Program-made: the position numbers and the translations under genes | In this document: positions 8,094 to 15,612 of the stretch, piece by piece | Position numbering within the stretch: the stretch's first letter is position 1 | How the letters are laid out: each line of letters starts with the position of its first letter | Notes under the pieces: model-generated | Told to the model about the DNA's origin: nothing | What the model saw: the letters and a program-made list of their open reading frames with translations, nothing else | The model's database searches: none | Source: Franconibacter pulveris DSM 19144 | GTDB taxonomy: Bacteria > Pseudomonadota > Gammaproteobacteria > Enterobacterales > Enterobacteriaceae | Length of the DNA: 64,000 nucleotides | Assembly: GCA_000621185.1 (NCBI GenBank) | Contig: KK211222.1 | Location: 124,001 to 188,000, forward strand | Reading direction: 5' to 3'

Positions 8094-8383
8094 CACGATA
8101 CCTTCGTAAGCGTCGTGACGCTGAGATCGGCCAGGCCGTCGATCGCTTTCATAAAGCGTAAAAACGGCTCGCCTTTGCCGTGCTCTTCCAGCGCTTCGCG
8201 GGAAGCCCAGCGCTCAAGCATCACGAACTGGTTCGGCTGCTCGTTGTTGCGGTACAGCGCGTATTGCTTGCAGCCCGGCTCGCCCTGAACCTCTCTTTCC
8301 ACCTGTATAAGCGCCGCTTCGACAAGATGTACGGCGCTGGCGCTGGAGGTGATGGTTGCGACTATGGTGATTTCCTGTTCCAT
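8093..8383 (-). CDS. Antibiotic biosynthesis monooxygenase (ABM) domain protein
   Basis: A 96-residue single-domain ferredoxin-like-fold protein: EITIVATITSSASAVHLVE at the N-terminus, CKQYALYRNNEQPNQFVMLERWAS in the middle, and the conserved FLRFMKAIDGL helix towards the end. Relatives act as small cofactor-free oxygenases or quinone/heme-modifying proteins. The ATG at 8383 has GAGGAACAGAGC in front; a longer open frame upstream has no family similarity. It overlaps the following betaine-binding-type gene. Copy 3 of the shared palindrome lies about 95 bp upstream. Confidence 0.88.
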   Translation of the reverse strand: MEQEITIVATITSSASAVHLVEAALIQVEREVQGEPGCKQYALYRNNEQPNQFVMLERWASREALEEHGKGEPFLRFMKAIDGLADLSVTTLTKVS

Positions 8384-8466
8384 GCTCTGTTCCTCGGTTG
8401 CTGTGTATGGGGTGTTGCCAATCCTAAGGGTAGCAGGCGAGGGGAAATAGCCGCGGCGGAAGGTAA

Positions 8467-8490
8467 GAGTTTCACTCGCGGAGTGAAAGT
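8467..8490. promoter_or_regulatory. Copy 3 of the shared palindrome, TTTCACT-N5-AGTGAAA
   Basis: Arms at 8470-8476 and 8482-8488 are identical to those of the 6076 copy, with the same 5-base spacer. It lies upstream of the monooxygenase gene. Confidence 0.6.
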
Positions 8491-8751
8491 GGGGGAAGGG
8501 AGTGATAAGGCATTGCCTGGTAAAGGGGCATTTTAATAAGTCGAAGCAGCTACCTTTGAACTGCTGGCCGATATGACGTATGGATAATGTAAGCACCTGA
8601 ATTTTGCGCTGCATGGGGCTGGCCTTGCCGCAGAGTACGTTAATCCAGGCGATAGCCGTTTAATCGCCGTTTACGTCGAATGAAGGATTGTTACGTTCCT
8701 TGAGGGTTTACTATGCTCGCTGAAAACTATTTCAAGTGTGGGGAAGTACAG

Positions 8752-9087
8752 ATGAAATATGTAATCTTTGGCATAATAGCCTTCTTAACGGGCTGCGCAG
8801 ATAAAACTGACGTCGGCATTAACAACGATATTCAAGCCTATACAACCGGCATCCGTAACGCAATTATCAAGGTATTTGAAGACCTGGATAGTTACCACGG
8901 TCGCCGCTGCATGTTACGCCTGGCGTTAAATTCCGATGGCTCGCTTAATGATGTTCGCAGCGAAGGCGGCGATCCGGCGCTATGCGAAGCAGCCATCGCT
9001 GCGGTTAAAGAAGCCGACTTGCCGGAACCGCCAAATGAACGCGTCTATTATTTATTTCAGAATGTGCCCTTAGATTTTAAACCATGA
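8752..9087 (+). CDS. TolA C-terminal-domain-like lipoprotein
   Basis: A 111-residue lipoprotein. The signal MKYVIFGIIAFLTGC has an LTGC lipobox, and +2 Ala favours the outer membrane. The mature part (YTTGIRNAIIKVF, then CMLRLALNSDGSLNDV, LCEAAIAAVKEADLPEPP) follows the TolA domain III pattern, including a conserved Cys pair. The ATG at 8752 has GGGGAAG in front; an in-frame ATG 13 codons earlier lacks the signal architecture. TolA-III domains bind TolB or colicins. As a free lipoprotein it could modulate Tol-Pal function, but this is inference. A small ORF overlaps its stop codon. Confidence 0.8.
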   Translation: MKYVIFGIIAFLTGCADKTDVGINNDIQAYTTGIRNAIIKVFEDLDSYHGRRCMLRLALNSDGSLNDVRSEGGDPALCEAAIAAVKEADLPEPPNERVYYLFQNVPLDFKP

Positions 9088-9215
9088 CCCGGATCGCGTG
9101 GCGGCTTATATATGACGCGCTACGTAAAGCGCATGAAACAACGCTTCTAAACCTAAAGAGCGCGGAGTTTTGGAAGATGGTTTATCAGGCGTTGCAATGG
9201 CGGGGAAGGCTTTAA
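9084..9215 (+). CDS. Small ORF (43 aa) overlapping the TolA-like gene
   Basis: Its ATG overlaps the TGA of the lipoprotein gene in an ATGA arrangement typical of translational coupling. The peptide is Trp- and Arg-rich (starts MTRIAWRLIYDALRK, ends QALQWRGRL) and would form an amphipathic helix. I recognise no family. It could be a real coupled peptide or a gene remnant. Confidence 0.35.
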   Translation: MTRIAWRLIYDALRKAHETTLLNLKSAEFWKMVYQALQWRGRL

Positions 9216-9764
9216 TAATAGAGGGTTAGATTAATAAAAAAGATTTAATAGAAACCAAAAGTTGAAGGGTTATCCCATATCTACATTTGATTGCGCGCTG
9301 GCGATAAAACGATCCTGCTATAGCTAATAAGGGGCGGGGAAAATGAGCAATAGTGGCTGTGCGTATAAGTTTGAGTGCTGGCTGATTATTTCGCCCCTTT
9401 TTGGGGGATTCATAAAAAACAGGAGGCCTTGTAGGTAATTCGAAACTTTTGGAGCCTGTATAATATCGATGCTCCTGCTCCGTCGCTGATTTTCATTGGC
9501 CCGTTACGCTTCCTGTCCGCTCATCTGTCTTAATAAACGGCCGCCTGTGCCCATCATCTTTTTATGTGTAAACCTAATATAATACGTTGTCTGACGACGA
9601 GCCGTTAAGGCGCCAGTTTTTCGTTATTTCCGAATTTTAGCCAAAAGCTGGCCGACAGGATGAAAGGGCGTCAAATAGCCGCTTAGCTAAAGTGAATATT
9701 AAGAGCGATAGTGAGAAAAGCGAGGCGATATACCTCGGCAGCACGATTAAACGTCACACTGATA
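9216..9764. other. Gene-poor, AT-rich gap with inverted repeats
   Basis: No convincing gene is seen. AAGGGGCG at 9329-9336 pairs with CGCCCCTT at 9392-9399 and is followed by T on the plus strand, which could be the terminator end of a small RNA or a decayed element. AAACGTCAC at 9749-9757 pairs with GTGACGTTT at 9779-9787 and overlaps the 3' end of the small minus-strand gene, where it may act as its terminator. A 60-codon plus-strand frame at 9692-9874 lacks a ribosome site. Confidence 0.4.
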
Positions 9765-9971
9765 TTAGTTATCTTTGGGTGACGTTTTCGGGCACGCTTG
9801 ACCAACAGGAATTACCCTCTTTTCACGGTGATCTGCGCGTTCATAAACGCAGATTGTGCCTTCATCCGTATTAACCTGTTCTTTCAGCGGCAAGCCTGAA
9901 TCCTGCGCAAAAACCCGCCAGGACGCCACAAAAAGCAAGGCTACGGTACTTAACAGTTGGACTGCATTCAT
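9765..9971 (-). CDS. Small secreted protein of unknown function
   Basis: A 68-residue protein with a signal peptide (MNAVQLLSTVALLFVASWRVFA, cleavage near residue 22). The 46-residue mature part has two cysteines in ICVYERADHREKRVIPVGQACP. The Cys-x-Tyr and VIPVGQAC spacing recalls small enterobacterial DUF1496-type proteins, but the match is weak. The ATG has CAGGAG at ideal spacing, which makes it a credible gene. It starts 20 bp after the LacI stop on the same strand and may be the last gene of that operon. Confidence 0.65.
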   Translation of the reverse strand: MNAVQLLSTVALLFVASWRVFAQDSGLPLKEQVNTDEGTICVYERADHREKRVIPVGQACPKTSPKDN

Positions 9972-9991
9972 ATATCACTCCTGAAAAACGG

Positions 9992-10981
9992 TTAACTCAT
10001 TTCCATTACCGACTGGCGAGGTGTGAGCTTACCAATGATCGGTGGTCGTTCCGTTTCGCGAAGCGGACGGCCCTCAACCAGGCTCTTAATACGCTGTACG
10101 CACTGGTTCAGCAGGGGTTCCATCGGCCAGGAAATGCAGGTTAGCTGCGGATATAACTGCGTGGCCAACGGGGAATCCTCAAGACTAAGAAGAGACACCT
10201 CCTGTGGCACGGCAATATTGAATTCGCGGAAAAGGCGCATGGCTTCTGCGGCGTAAGCATCCCGCTTCACCACGATAGCGGAGAATTTGCTCAGGCTATT
10301 GATAAGCGTTAACAGCGCGCGTTCGACGCTCTCATTGGCCGTTAACACTAACTGGCGATTAAACGGAAAAGAGTAGTTCTGCAATACGTTGCGATAGCCT
10401 TCCACCATTCGCTTGCTTGCGTCGTCCGTCTCGTTATCGATTACCAGCGCTATGCTGCGATGGCCTTTACCTATCATATAGCGGCAGGCGCTCTCCGTGG
10501 CAAAGGCGAAATCGTAGCCCTGACTTGTCGCATCGACCACTGGCCGGTCAAAAGAGATAACGTTATCGCCGCTACCCGGTACAACCGGTCCGAACACCAC
10601 AACAGCGGCGCATTGCCGCTGTAAGTCATCCACCGAGGCGGCATGTTCGATGTCGTTATCGACATACTGAACGATGAGCGTTTTGTTGAGCGCTTTCATT
10701 GCGCGCGCCAGTGCGGGAAGTATGCGTGCGCCACTGCTCTCATCACGTGAGGAAAACACCACGCCGATATGGCTTGATGACTGACTCGCCAGGTTTTGCG
10801 CGGCAAAGCTCGGACGGTAGTTAAGTTCTTCTACTGCCCTTAACACCGCTTCACGGCTCTCTTCGCGAACCCCCCGGGTGCCTGTCAGCACGCGGGAAAC
10901 CGTTGCTCTGGAAACATTGGCTAATCGTGATACATCATCAATCGTAGGCATAGCGTTTTCTGCGTGGTGAGTTTTTATCAT
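9992..10981 (-). CDS. LacI-family repressor of the mannan/PTS locus
   Basis: A LacI/GalR regulator. The helix-turn-helix is TIDDVSRLANVSRATVSRVL, followed by the hinge NYRPSFAAQNLASQSS and a periplasmic-binding-protein-like sugar domain to the C-terminus. It most resembles AscG-type regulators of beta-glucoside systems. The start chosen (10981) has GGGAGGG about 10 bases upstream; a start at 10951 would begin with the standard MPTIDDV, and a GTG at 11038 overlaps the kinase stop. It ends an operon with the PTS and kinase genes. Two identical GGAAAGCGCTTTCC palindromes in the locus fit the LacI-family operator style. Confidence 0.9.
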   Translation of the reverse strand: MIKTHHAENAMPTIDDVSRLANVSRATVSRVLTGTRGVREESREAVLRAVEELNYRPSFAAQNLASQSSSHIGVVFSSRDESSGARILPALARAMKALNKTLIVQYVDNDIEHAASVDDLQRQCAAVVVFGPVVPGSGDNVISFDRPVVDATSQGYDFAFATESACRYMIGKGHRSIALVIDNETDDASKRMVEGYRNVLQNYSFPFNRQLVLTANESVERALLTLINSLSKFSAIVVKRDAYAAEAMRLFREFNIAVPQEVSLLSLEDSPLATQLYPQLTCISWPMEPLLNQCVQRIKSLVEGRPLRETERPPIIGKLTPRQSVMEMS

Positions 10982-11034
10982 CTTAACATAACCCTCCCGA
11001 AGAATCGTCCCGTCGCCCGTCGTCAAGGTCATGT

Positions 11035-11934
11035 TCACCGCGCGTTCAGCCGGGGAAGCCAGGCTGCGCCACGAACGCCGCTGGCATCGCCAAAGCGCGC
11101 CGGAACAATGCGCGTGTGGCAGGTTTCGGAAAAGAGACAGGAAACAATCGCGGCAGGAAGCTCCTCATATATTCTGCTGACATTCGATAACCCACCGCCT
11201 AACACAATGACCTGTGGATCCAGAATGTTAATGACAGACGCCAGGCTGCGGGCGAAGGCATCGATAAAATGCCGCCAGTGCTCGCGGGCCTGCGGATTTC
11301 CCTGTTCTGCGGCGTTTATAATCTCCTGTGACGTCAGTCCCCCCGGGAAACGACGGGCAAAGCCGGTACCGGAAATAAAGGTTTCGATACAGTTGTACTT
11401 TCCGCAATAACAGGGCTGCGCGGGTCCGTCAAACGCTGGAGCGTAGCCCGGCAGCGGGTTGTGTCCCCATTCACCGGCAATGGCGTTTGGGCCTTGTAAT
11501 AAATGCTGGCGTACGGCGACGCCGCCGCCACAGCCTGTTCCGATTATCACACCAAACACGGTGTCTGCCTGCGCGCCTGCGCCATCTACCGCTTCCGAGA
11601 GAGTAAAGCAATCGGCGTCGTTGGCTATCCACACCGGCTGGCGGATGCGTGCGGCCAGATCGGCTTTCAGATCGTGGCCATTAAGCACCAGGCAGTTGCA
11701 GTTTTTGATAAGCCCCGTTTGCGGGTCGATTGCGCCCGGCAGCCCGATCCCCACGCTGAAAGGTTCGGGGCTAACCGCGCGAGCGTCGTTAATCAGGCCA
11801 ACCAGATGCTGCATAAAAGCAGCATAACTCTCTTTCTGCGTAGGCTGGCGCTTGCGCCAGAGGTAATCCCCTTGCGGCGAAAGCAATACGGCCTCCATTT
11901 TTGTGCCGCCGATATCAAGTCCAAGATAGTGCAT
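11035..11934 (-). CDS. ROK-family manno(fructo)kinase, Mak-like
   Basis: A 299-residue ROK sugar kinase, the same size as E. coli Mak and very close to it in sequence. The ATP motif LDIGGTK is at the N-terminus, then IGLPGAIDPQTG, catalytic NDADCF, GTGCGGGV, the ROK EWGHNPLPG motif, the zinc-binding CYCGKYNC and IETFISGTGFARR. Mak phosphorylates mannose or fructose at the 6 position. In this operon it would phosphorylate the free mannose released after phospho-disaccharide cleavage. The ATG at 11934 has AGAGGATCGC; the longer frame to 12012 overlaps the PTS IIA gene. Confidence 0.9.
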   Translation of the reverse strand: MHYLGLDIGGTKMEAVLLSPQGDYLWRKRQPTQKESYAAFMQHLVGLINDARAVSPEPFSVGIGLPGAIDPQTGLIKNCNCLVLNGHDLKADLAARIRQPVWIANDADCFTLSEAVDGAGAQADTVFGVIIGTGCGGGVAVRQHLLQGPNAIAGEWGHNPLPGYAPAFDGPAQPCYCGKYNCIETFISGTGFARRFPGGLTSQEIINAAEQGNPQAREHWRHFIDAFARSLASVINILDPQVIVLGGGLSNVSRIYEELPAAIVSCLFSETCHTRIVPARFGDASGVRGAAWLPRLNAR

Positions 11935-11977
11935 GCGATCCTCTGCCAAAAGAGAGGCCGCAGCCTCTCTGTTATCG

Positions 11978-12292
11978 TTATGCCTGGTACGGGCGTGTCC
12001 GGTAAATTTCAATAAGCTCCGTCACCAGCTCTTTGGCCAGAATGGAGGTCATCAGGTGGTCCTGGGCATGCACCATCACCAGCGTCATTTTGGTTTTCCC
12101 TTCGCCTTCATCGGCTTCAATGAGCTTCGTTTGAACCAGGTGAGCTTCGCGGGCATAGTGCGTCGCCTCTTTCATGCGCGCATCCGCGGCGTCAAAATCA
12201 CCGCGCTTAGCACAGCCGAGCGCCTCATAACACAGGCTGCGCGACTGACCCGCGTTGATGATGATGCCCATAACTTGTTCTTCTAATTCCAT
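11978..12292 (-). CDS. PTS lactose/cellobiose-type IIA component
   Basis: A 104-residue, all-helical IIA of the lactose/chitobiose family. The helical N-terminus MELEEQVMGIIINAGQSRS is followed by the AREAHLVQTKLIEADEGEG region and the phospho-accepting His in MVHAQDHLMT. It passes phosphate from HPr to IIB. It lies between IIC and the kinase with short gaps, so the operon reads IIB-IIC-IIA-kinase-repressor. Confidence 0.93.
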   Translation of the reverse strand: MELEEQVMGIIINAGQSRSLCYEALGCAKRGDFDAADARMKEATHYAREAHLVQTKLIEADEGEGKTKMTLVMVHAQDHLMTSILAKELVTELIEIYRTRPYQA

Positions 12293-12315
12293 ATTTTTAC
12301 CTCTGCGTTCTGCTA

Positions 12316-13638
12316 TCAGGCGGATTGAGCCGCATCTTCTGCGTGCTCAACCGCGTTTTCATGCTCTTGTTCCAGAAGTTGCTTTTCGTAAGCTTTCAGA
12401 AACGGGAAGTACATTACGGCAGATGTCGCCATGCATATCAGGCACAGGATCACCGGGCTAAAACTCCAGTTGGCAGCCCATGAAGCGCCGATAGGGGCGG
12501 GCGTGGTCCACGGCGTCATCGATACCACACGGCTGACTAAATCGAGATCCAGAGCAAACCAGGCCAATGTGGCGTTGACCATCGGAACAAGCACGAATGG
12601 CAGGAAAAACAGCGGGTTCATAATGATGGGGGCGCCAAACAGAATGGGTTCGTTAATATTAAATACCCCAGGCACCACGCCCATACGTCCGATAGTCCGT
12701 AAATGAATGGCTTTACTTCGCAGTAAAAGGAAGGCCAGCGGCAGTGTCGAGCCAACGCCACCGATTAGCAGGTAATGGTCCCAGAACCCCTGAACGTAGA
12801 TGTGAGGGATCGCTTCGCCTGCGGCGATTGCCGCCTGGTTGACGGAGAGGTTTGCCATCCAGAAGGGGTTCATAATACCGGTGACGATCAGCGCGCCGTG
12901 GATACCGGCAAACCAGAGAACCTGACACACCAGCACAGAGAGCAGTACTGCGGGGAGCGTATCGGATGCGGCAACAAGCGGTTTCACGAGCGACATTATC
13001 GCTTCCGGGATAATCATCCCCAGTTGCGCTTCGATAAACAGATTCAGCGGGTGCAGGGTGACGACGATTGCCAGCACCGGTATGAGGATCTCAAATGAGC
13101 GCGCAACCCCGGTCGGCACTTCCGGCGGCAGACGGATGGTAATATTGTGCCGCTTAAGGAAGGCGTACAGTTCCGTGGAGTAGATAGCAACCAGAATGGC
13201 GGTGAAGATCCCCTGACCGGAGAAGTAGGCCGTTGAAATCTGCCCATCCTTCAGCGGTGCGGCGACCAGTAAAAAGGCCATTAAAGACAGCATGCCGGCA
13301 GTCAGGGAATCCAGATCGTGGTGTTTGGCCAGGCTCGCGGCAATCCCGACGGAAATAAAGATAGTCATAATTCCCATGCTGAAATTGAAGGGAAGCATAA
13401 GGGCTTCACGGTGATCCAGCGAGAATTGCAGCCATGCCCGGGCGAAAACCCAGGATGTGTCGGGCGAGAAGGGGGGGAAAATAAACACCAGCATAAAGGA
13501 ACCCACAATCATGAACGGCAGTGCGGTGATAAAGCCGTCACGGATTGAGGTCACATATTTTTGCTGCCCGACGGCGCCCGCCATCGGAGTAATCTTCCGT
13601 TCAATAACCTGGATAAGTTTCGCGTACAGAGCGCTCAT
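12316..13638 (-). CDS. PTS lactose/cellobiose-type IIC permease
   Basis: A 440-residue membrane permease. The family start ITPMAGAVGQQKYVTSIRDGF is followed by about ten hydrophobic segments and the hallmark FNINEPILFGAPIIMNP, then a short charged tail. It imports and phosphorylates a beta-linked disaccharide together with the adjacent IIA and IIB. Beta-mannobiose or a glucomannan disaccharide is the inferred substrate from the neighbouring genes. A second IIC paralogue lies on the other strand. Confidence 0.93.
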   Translation of the reverse strand: MSALYAKLIQVIERKITPMAGAVGQQKYVTSIRDGFITALPFMIVGSFMLVFIFPPFSPDTSWVFARAWLQFSLDHREALMLPFNFSMGIMTIFISVGIAASLAKHHDLDSLTAGMLSLMAFLLVAAPLKDGQISTAYFSGQGIFTAILVAIYSTELYAFLKRHNITIRLPPEVPTGVARSFEILIPVLAIVVTLHPLNLFIEAQLGMIIPEAIMSLVKPLVAASDTLPAVLLSVLVCQVLWFAGIHGALIVTGIMNPFWMANLSVNQAAIAAGEAIPHIYVQGFWDHYLLIGGVGSTLPLAFLLLRSKAIHLRTIGRMGVVPGVFNINEPILFGAPIIMNPLFFLPFVLVPMVNATLAWFALDLDLVSRVVSMTPWTTPAPIGASWAANWSFSPVILCLICMATSAVMYFPFLKAYEKQLLEQEHENAVEHAEDAAQSA

Positions 13639-13652
13639 GGGGTTTCCCTTTT

Positions 13653-13964
13653 TTATTTGTTATCTATCAGGGAGAGGGCGAAATCGAGAACGGCGCCCCC
13701 TTTTTGCATGCCGTAGTCCATCATGTTGATAGGCTCGACACGGATCCCGTATTTATCGGCTTGTTTCTGAAGATCGCTTTGCATGTACTTTACCTGCGGT
13801 CCAAGCAGTACGACCTGGTAGTGACCTACCTGCTCGGCAAATTCGGCAACGCCATACGCGTTGATCTCCGCTTGCAGGCCACGCTTTTGCGCTTCATCAA
13901 CCATTTTTTTCACCAGCAGGCTGGTGGACATCCCGGCGGAACAACACAACATGATTTTTTTCAT
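13653..13964 (-). CDS. PTS lactose/cellobiose-type IIB component
   Basis: A 103-residue IIB with the phosphocysteine loop MLCCSAGMSTSLLVKKM near residues 5-21 and the second loop LLGPQVKYM. It is the first gene of the minus-strand operon. The ATG has AAAGGAGACG. A TATATT at 13991-13996 (minus strand) is a plausible -10. The LacI palindrome would then lie close to its -35, and the CRP site about 70 bp upstream of the start of transcription. Confidence 0.93.
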   Translation of the reverse strand: MKKIMLCCSAGMSTSLLVKKMVDEAQKRGLQAEINAYGVAEFAEQVGHYQVVLLGPQVKYMQSDLQKQADKYGIRVEPINMMDYGMQKGGAVLDFALSLIDNK

Positions 13965-14014
13965 AACGTCTCCTTTGAACGAATGGCTGGAATATAGTCA
14001 TCGTGGAACAAAAC

Positions 14015-14028
14015 GGAAAGCGCTTTCC
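14015..14028. promoter_or_regulatory. LacI-family operator, copy 1
   Basis: A perfect 14-bp palindrome GGAAAGCGCTTTCC, followed by ATTTG as in copy 2. It lies in the divergent promoter region between the PTS IIB gene and the plus-strand IIC gene. The central CG and the overall form match LacI/GalR operators. Confidence 0.8.
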
Positions 14029-14043
14029 ATTTGAGGATAAGGT

Positions 14044-14065
14044 AATTGTGACCGCGATCACCTGA
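14044..14065. promoter_or_regulatory. CRP-binding site
   Basis: TGTGA-CCGCGA-TCACC fits the CRP consensus at nine of ten core positions. Placed between the divergent operons, it implies catabolite control of both. Confidence 0.75.
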
Positions 14066-14132
14066 GTGAATCTTTCACTTTGCCCAAATGTGCGCGATCA
14101 TCCCGGCTATTCACGAACTAAAAGGTCGAGTT

Positions 14133-15404
14133 ATGAACATTCATCTAATGAATGTTGCTGTGGATTTGATTGAGCAACGCCTCACGCCTGCGGCGAATTT
14201 AATTACTAAAAATCAACATATTACAGCAATGAGAGATGGCTTCACCCTTGCCATGCCGTTTGTAATCGTGGGAAGTTTGATGGTGCCACTGCTGTTTCCA
14301 CCCTTTGCTATTTCAAGCGCTTCGCCATTTGCGCACTTTTATTTGCTGCTGCGTCCGATACTGTTGCCAACCTTTGAACTCACGCTTGGGCTGGTGGCGT
14401 TAATTGTTGCCTTTGGCGCCAGCGCCAGCCTTGCCAAGCAGTATCAACTGCCTGAACGGCTGTGCGGACTAACCGGATGCCTCTCGTTTTTGATGTTCAT
14501 AGGATTTCGGGATAATGGCGCAACGAATGTTTTTCTGGGCGGTATGGGGCTCTTTACTGCGCTAATTTCAAGCGCTTATTCCATTGAAATAATAAGATTT
14601 TTTTATAAAAGAGGGTGGTGCGTCCGCCTGCCGGACGAAGTGCCGGTCATGACGCGAAACGGGTTCCAGTTGCTTATACCGCTGCTGGTGATCATGATTT
14701 CCATCAGTGTGATGAATACCCTGATGCTTCAGACGACCGGACAAATTTTGCCACAGCTACTTGGCGAAACACTACGCCCCCTCATCGTGGCGTCGGATAC
14801 CCTCACAGCGGTGCTTATCTCCTTGTTTATTTGTAATCTTTTATGGTTTGTCGGTATCCATGGCGCACTGATCGTTACGGGCATCATGAACCCTTTTTGG
14901 CTAACGTATCTGTTTGAAAACCAGCGGGCCCTGGCGGCCGGGCAGGCGGTGTTGCCCCATATCTATCTGCAAGGATTTTGGGATTTTTATCTGCTGATTG
15001 GCGGCATAGGCTCTACGCTGCCTTTGGTATTTATGGCGATGCGAAGCCGCTCAAGGCAGTTGAAGAGTGTTGGAAAAATTGGTCTGCTGCCTTCGTTATT
15101 TAACATTAATGAGCCGATACTGTTTGGTTTCCCCATCATTATGAACCCGGTTTTTTTACTGCCGTTCGTTTTTGTTCCACTCATAAACGCCTGTATAGCA
15201 TGGTATTTTACGCAACTTGGCGTGCTCGACAGGGCCGTAGCTATGCTGCCGTGGTCGATGCCTTCACCGCTGGGAGCGGCATGGTCGGCGAACGGTAGCT
15301 GGAAAAACATGTGCATGTGCCTGTTCGCCTTTCTCAATGCCTGGATGCTCTATCGTCCTTTCTTCAAGGTTCATGAACGTCAGCTGATGCAGCTGGAAAA
15401 ATAA
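14133..15404 (+). CDS. Second PTS lactose/cellobiose-type IIC permease
   Basis: A 423-residue IIC paralogue with ITKNQHITAMRDGFTLAMPF at the start and FNINEPILFGFPIIMNP towards the end. No IIA or IIB accompanies it on this strand, so it presumably shares those of the divergent operon. The ATG at 14133 has AAAGGTCGAG; an earlier ATG (14088) would add unrelated residues. It heads the plus-strand operon, though a second operator and CRP site before the porin suggest another promoter. It may widen the substrate range, for example to glucose-mannose versus mannose-mannose disaccharides. Confidence 0.9.
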   Translation: MNIHLMNVAVDLIEQRLTPAANLITKNQHITAMRDGFTLAMPFVIVGSLMVPLLFPPFAISSASPFAHFYLLLRPILLPTFELTLGLVALIVAFGASASLAKQYQLPERLCGLTGCLSFLMFIGFRDNGATNVFLGGMGLFTALISSAYSIEIIRFFYKRGWCVRLPDEVPVMTRNGFQLLIPLLVIMISISVMNTLMLQTTGQILPQLLGETLRPLIVASDTLTAVLISLFICNLLWFVGIHGALIVTGIMNPFWLTYLFENQRALAAGQAVLPHIYLQGFWDFYLLIGGIGSTLPLVFMAMRSRSRQLKSVGKIGLLPSLFNINEPILFGFPIIMNPVFLLPFVFVPLINACIAWYFTQLGVLDRAVAMLPWSMPSPLGAAWSANGSWKNMCMCLFAFLNAWMLYRPFFKVHERQLMQLEK

Positions 15405-15420
15405 TCCTCGCCTTCTTGTC

Positions 15421-15443
15421 TCTGCCCATTCCCGCTGGGCAGA
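15421..15443 (+). terminator. Hairpin after the second IIC gene
   Basis: An 8-bp stem TCTGCCCA/TGGGCAGA with a 7-base loop, followed by AAGATTATTT rather than a clean T run. It is a weak or partial terminator. Confidence 0.5.
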
Positions 15444-15449
15444 AGATTA

Positions 15450-15471
15450 TTTCGTGATGTTAATCACAAAA
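15450..15471. promoter_or_regulatory. CRP-binding site upstream of the porin
   Basis: CGTGA-TGTTAA-TCACA is a near-consensus CRP core. A GATAAT about 20 bp downstream (15483-15488) could be the -10 it activates. Confidence 0.75.
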
Positions 15472-15514
15472 AATTCTTCCTGGATAATAAATTTGTGATT
15501 CAATCCGGCAAACA

Positions 15515-15530
15515 TGGAAAGCGCTTTCCA
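15515..15530. promoter_or_regulatory. LacI-family operator, copy 2
   Basis: TGGAAAGCGCTTTCCA is a 16-bp perfect palindrome whose core is identical to copy 1, followed by TTTG. It lies just downstream of the predicted -10, where a bound repressor would block transcription of the porin operon. Confidence 0.8.
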
Positions 15531-15612
15531 TTTGTGGATGTACATTTCCTTTTTTGATCCTTACATTTCCCGTGCACGTTTAACCGTGAAAATAAAAATT
15601 CAAAGGGAATCT

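Noticed and set aside
9692-9874. 60-residue plus-strand ORF
   Set aside because: It has no ribosome site and overlaps the better supported minus-strand secreted protein.
14065-14079. AGTGAATCTTTCACT as a fourth copy of the shared palindrome
   Set aside because: The arms are in the opposite order (AGTGAA first) and the spacer differs, so it is not the same site.
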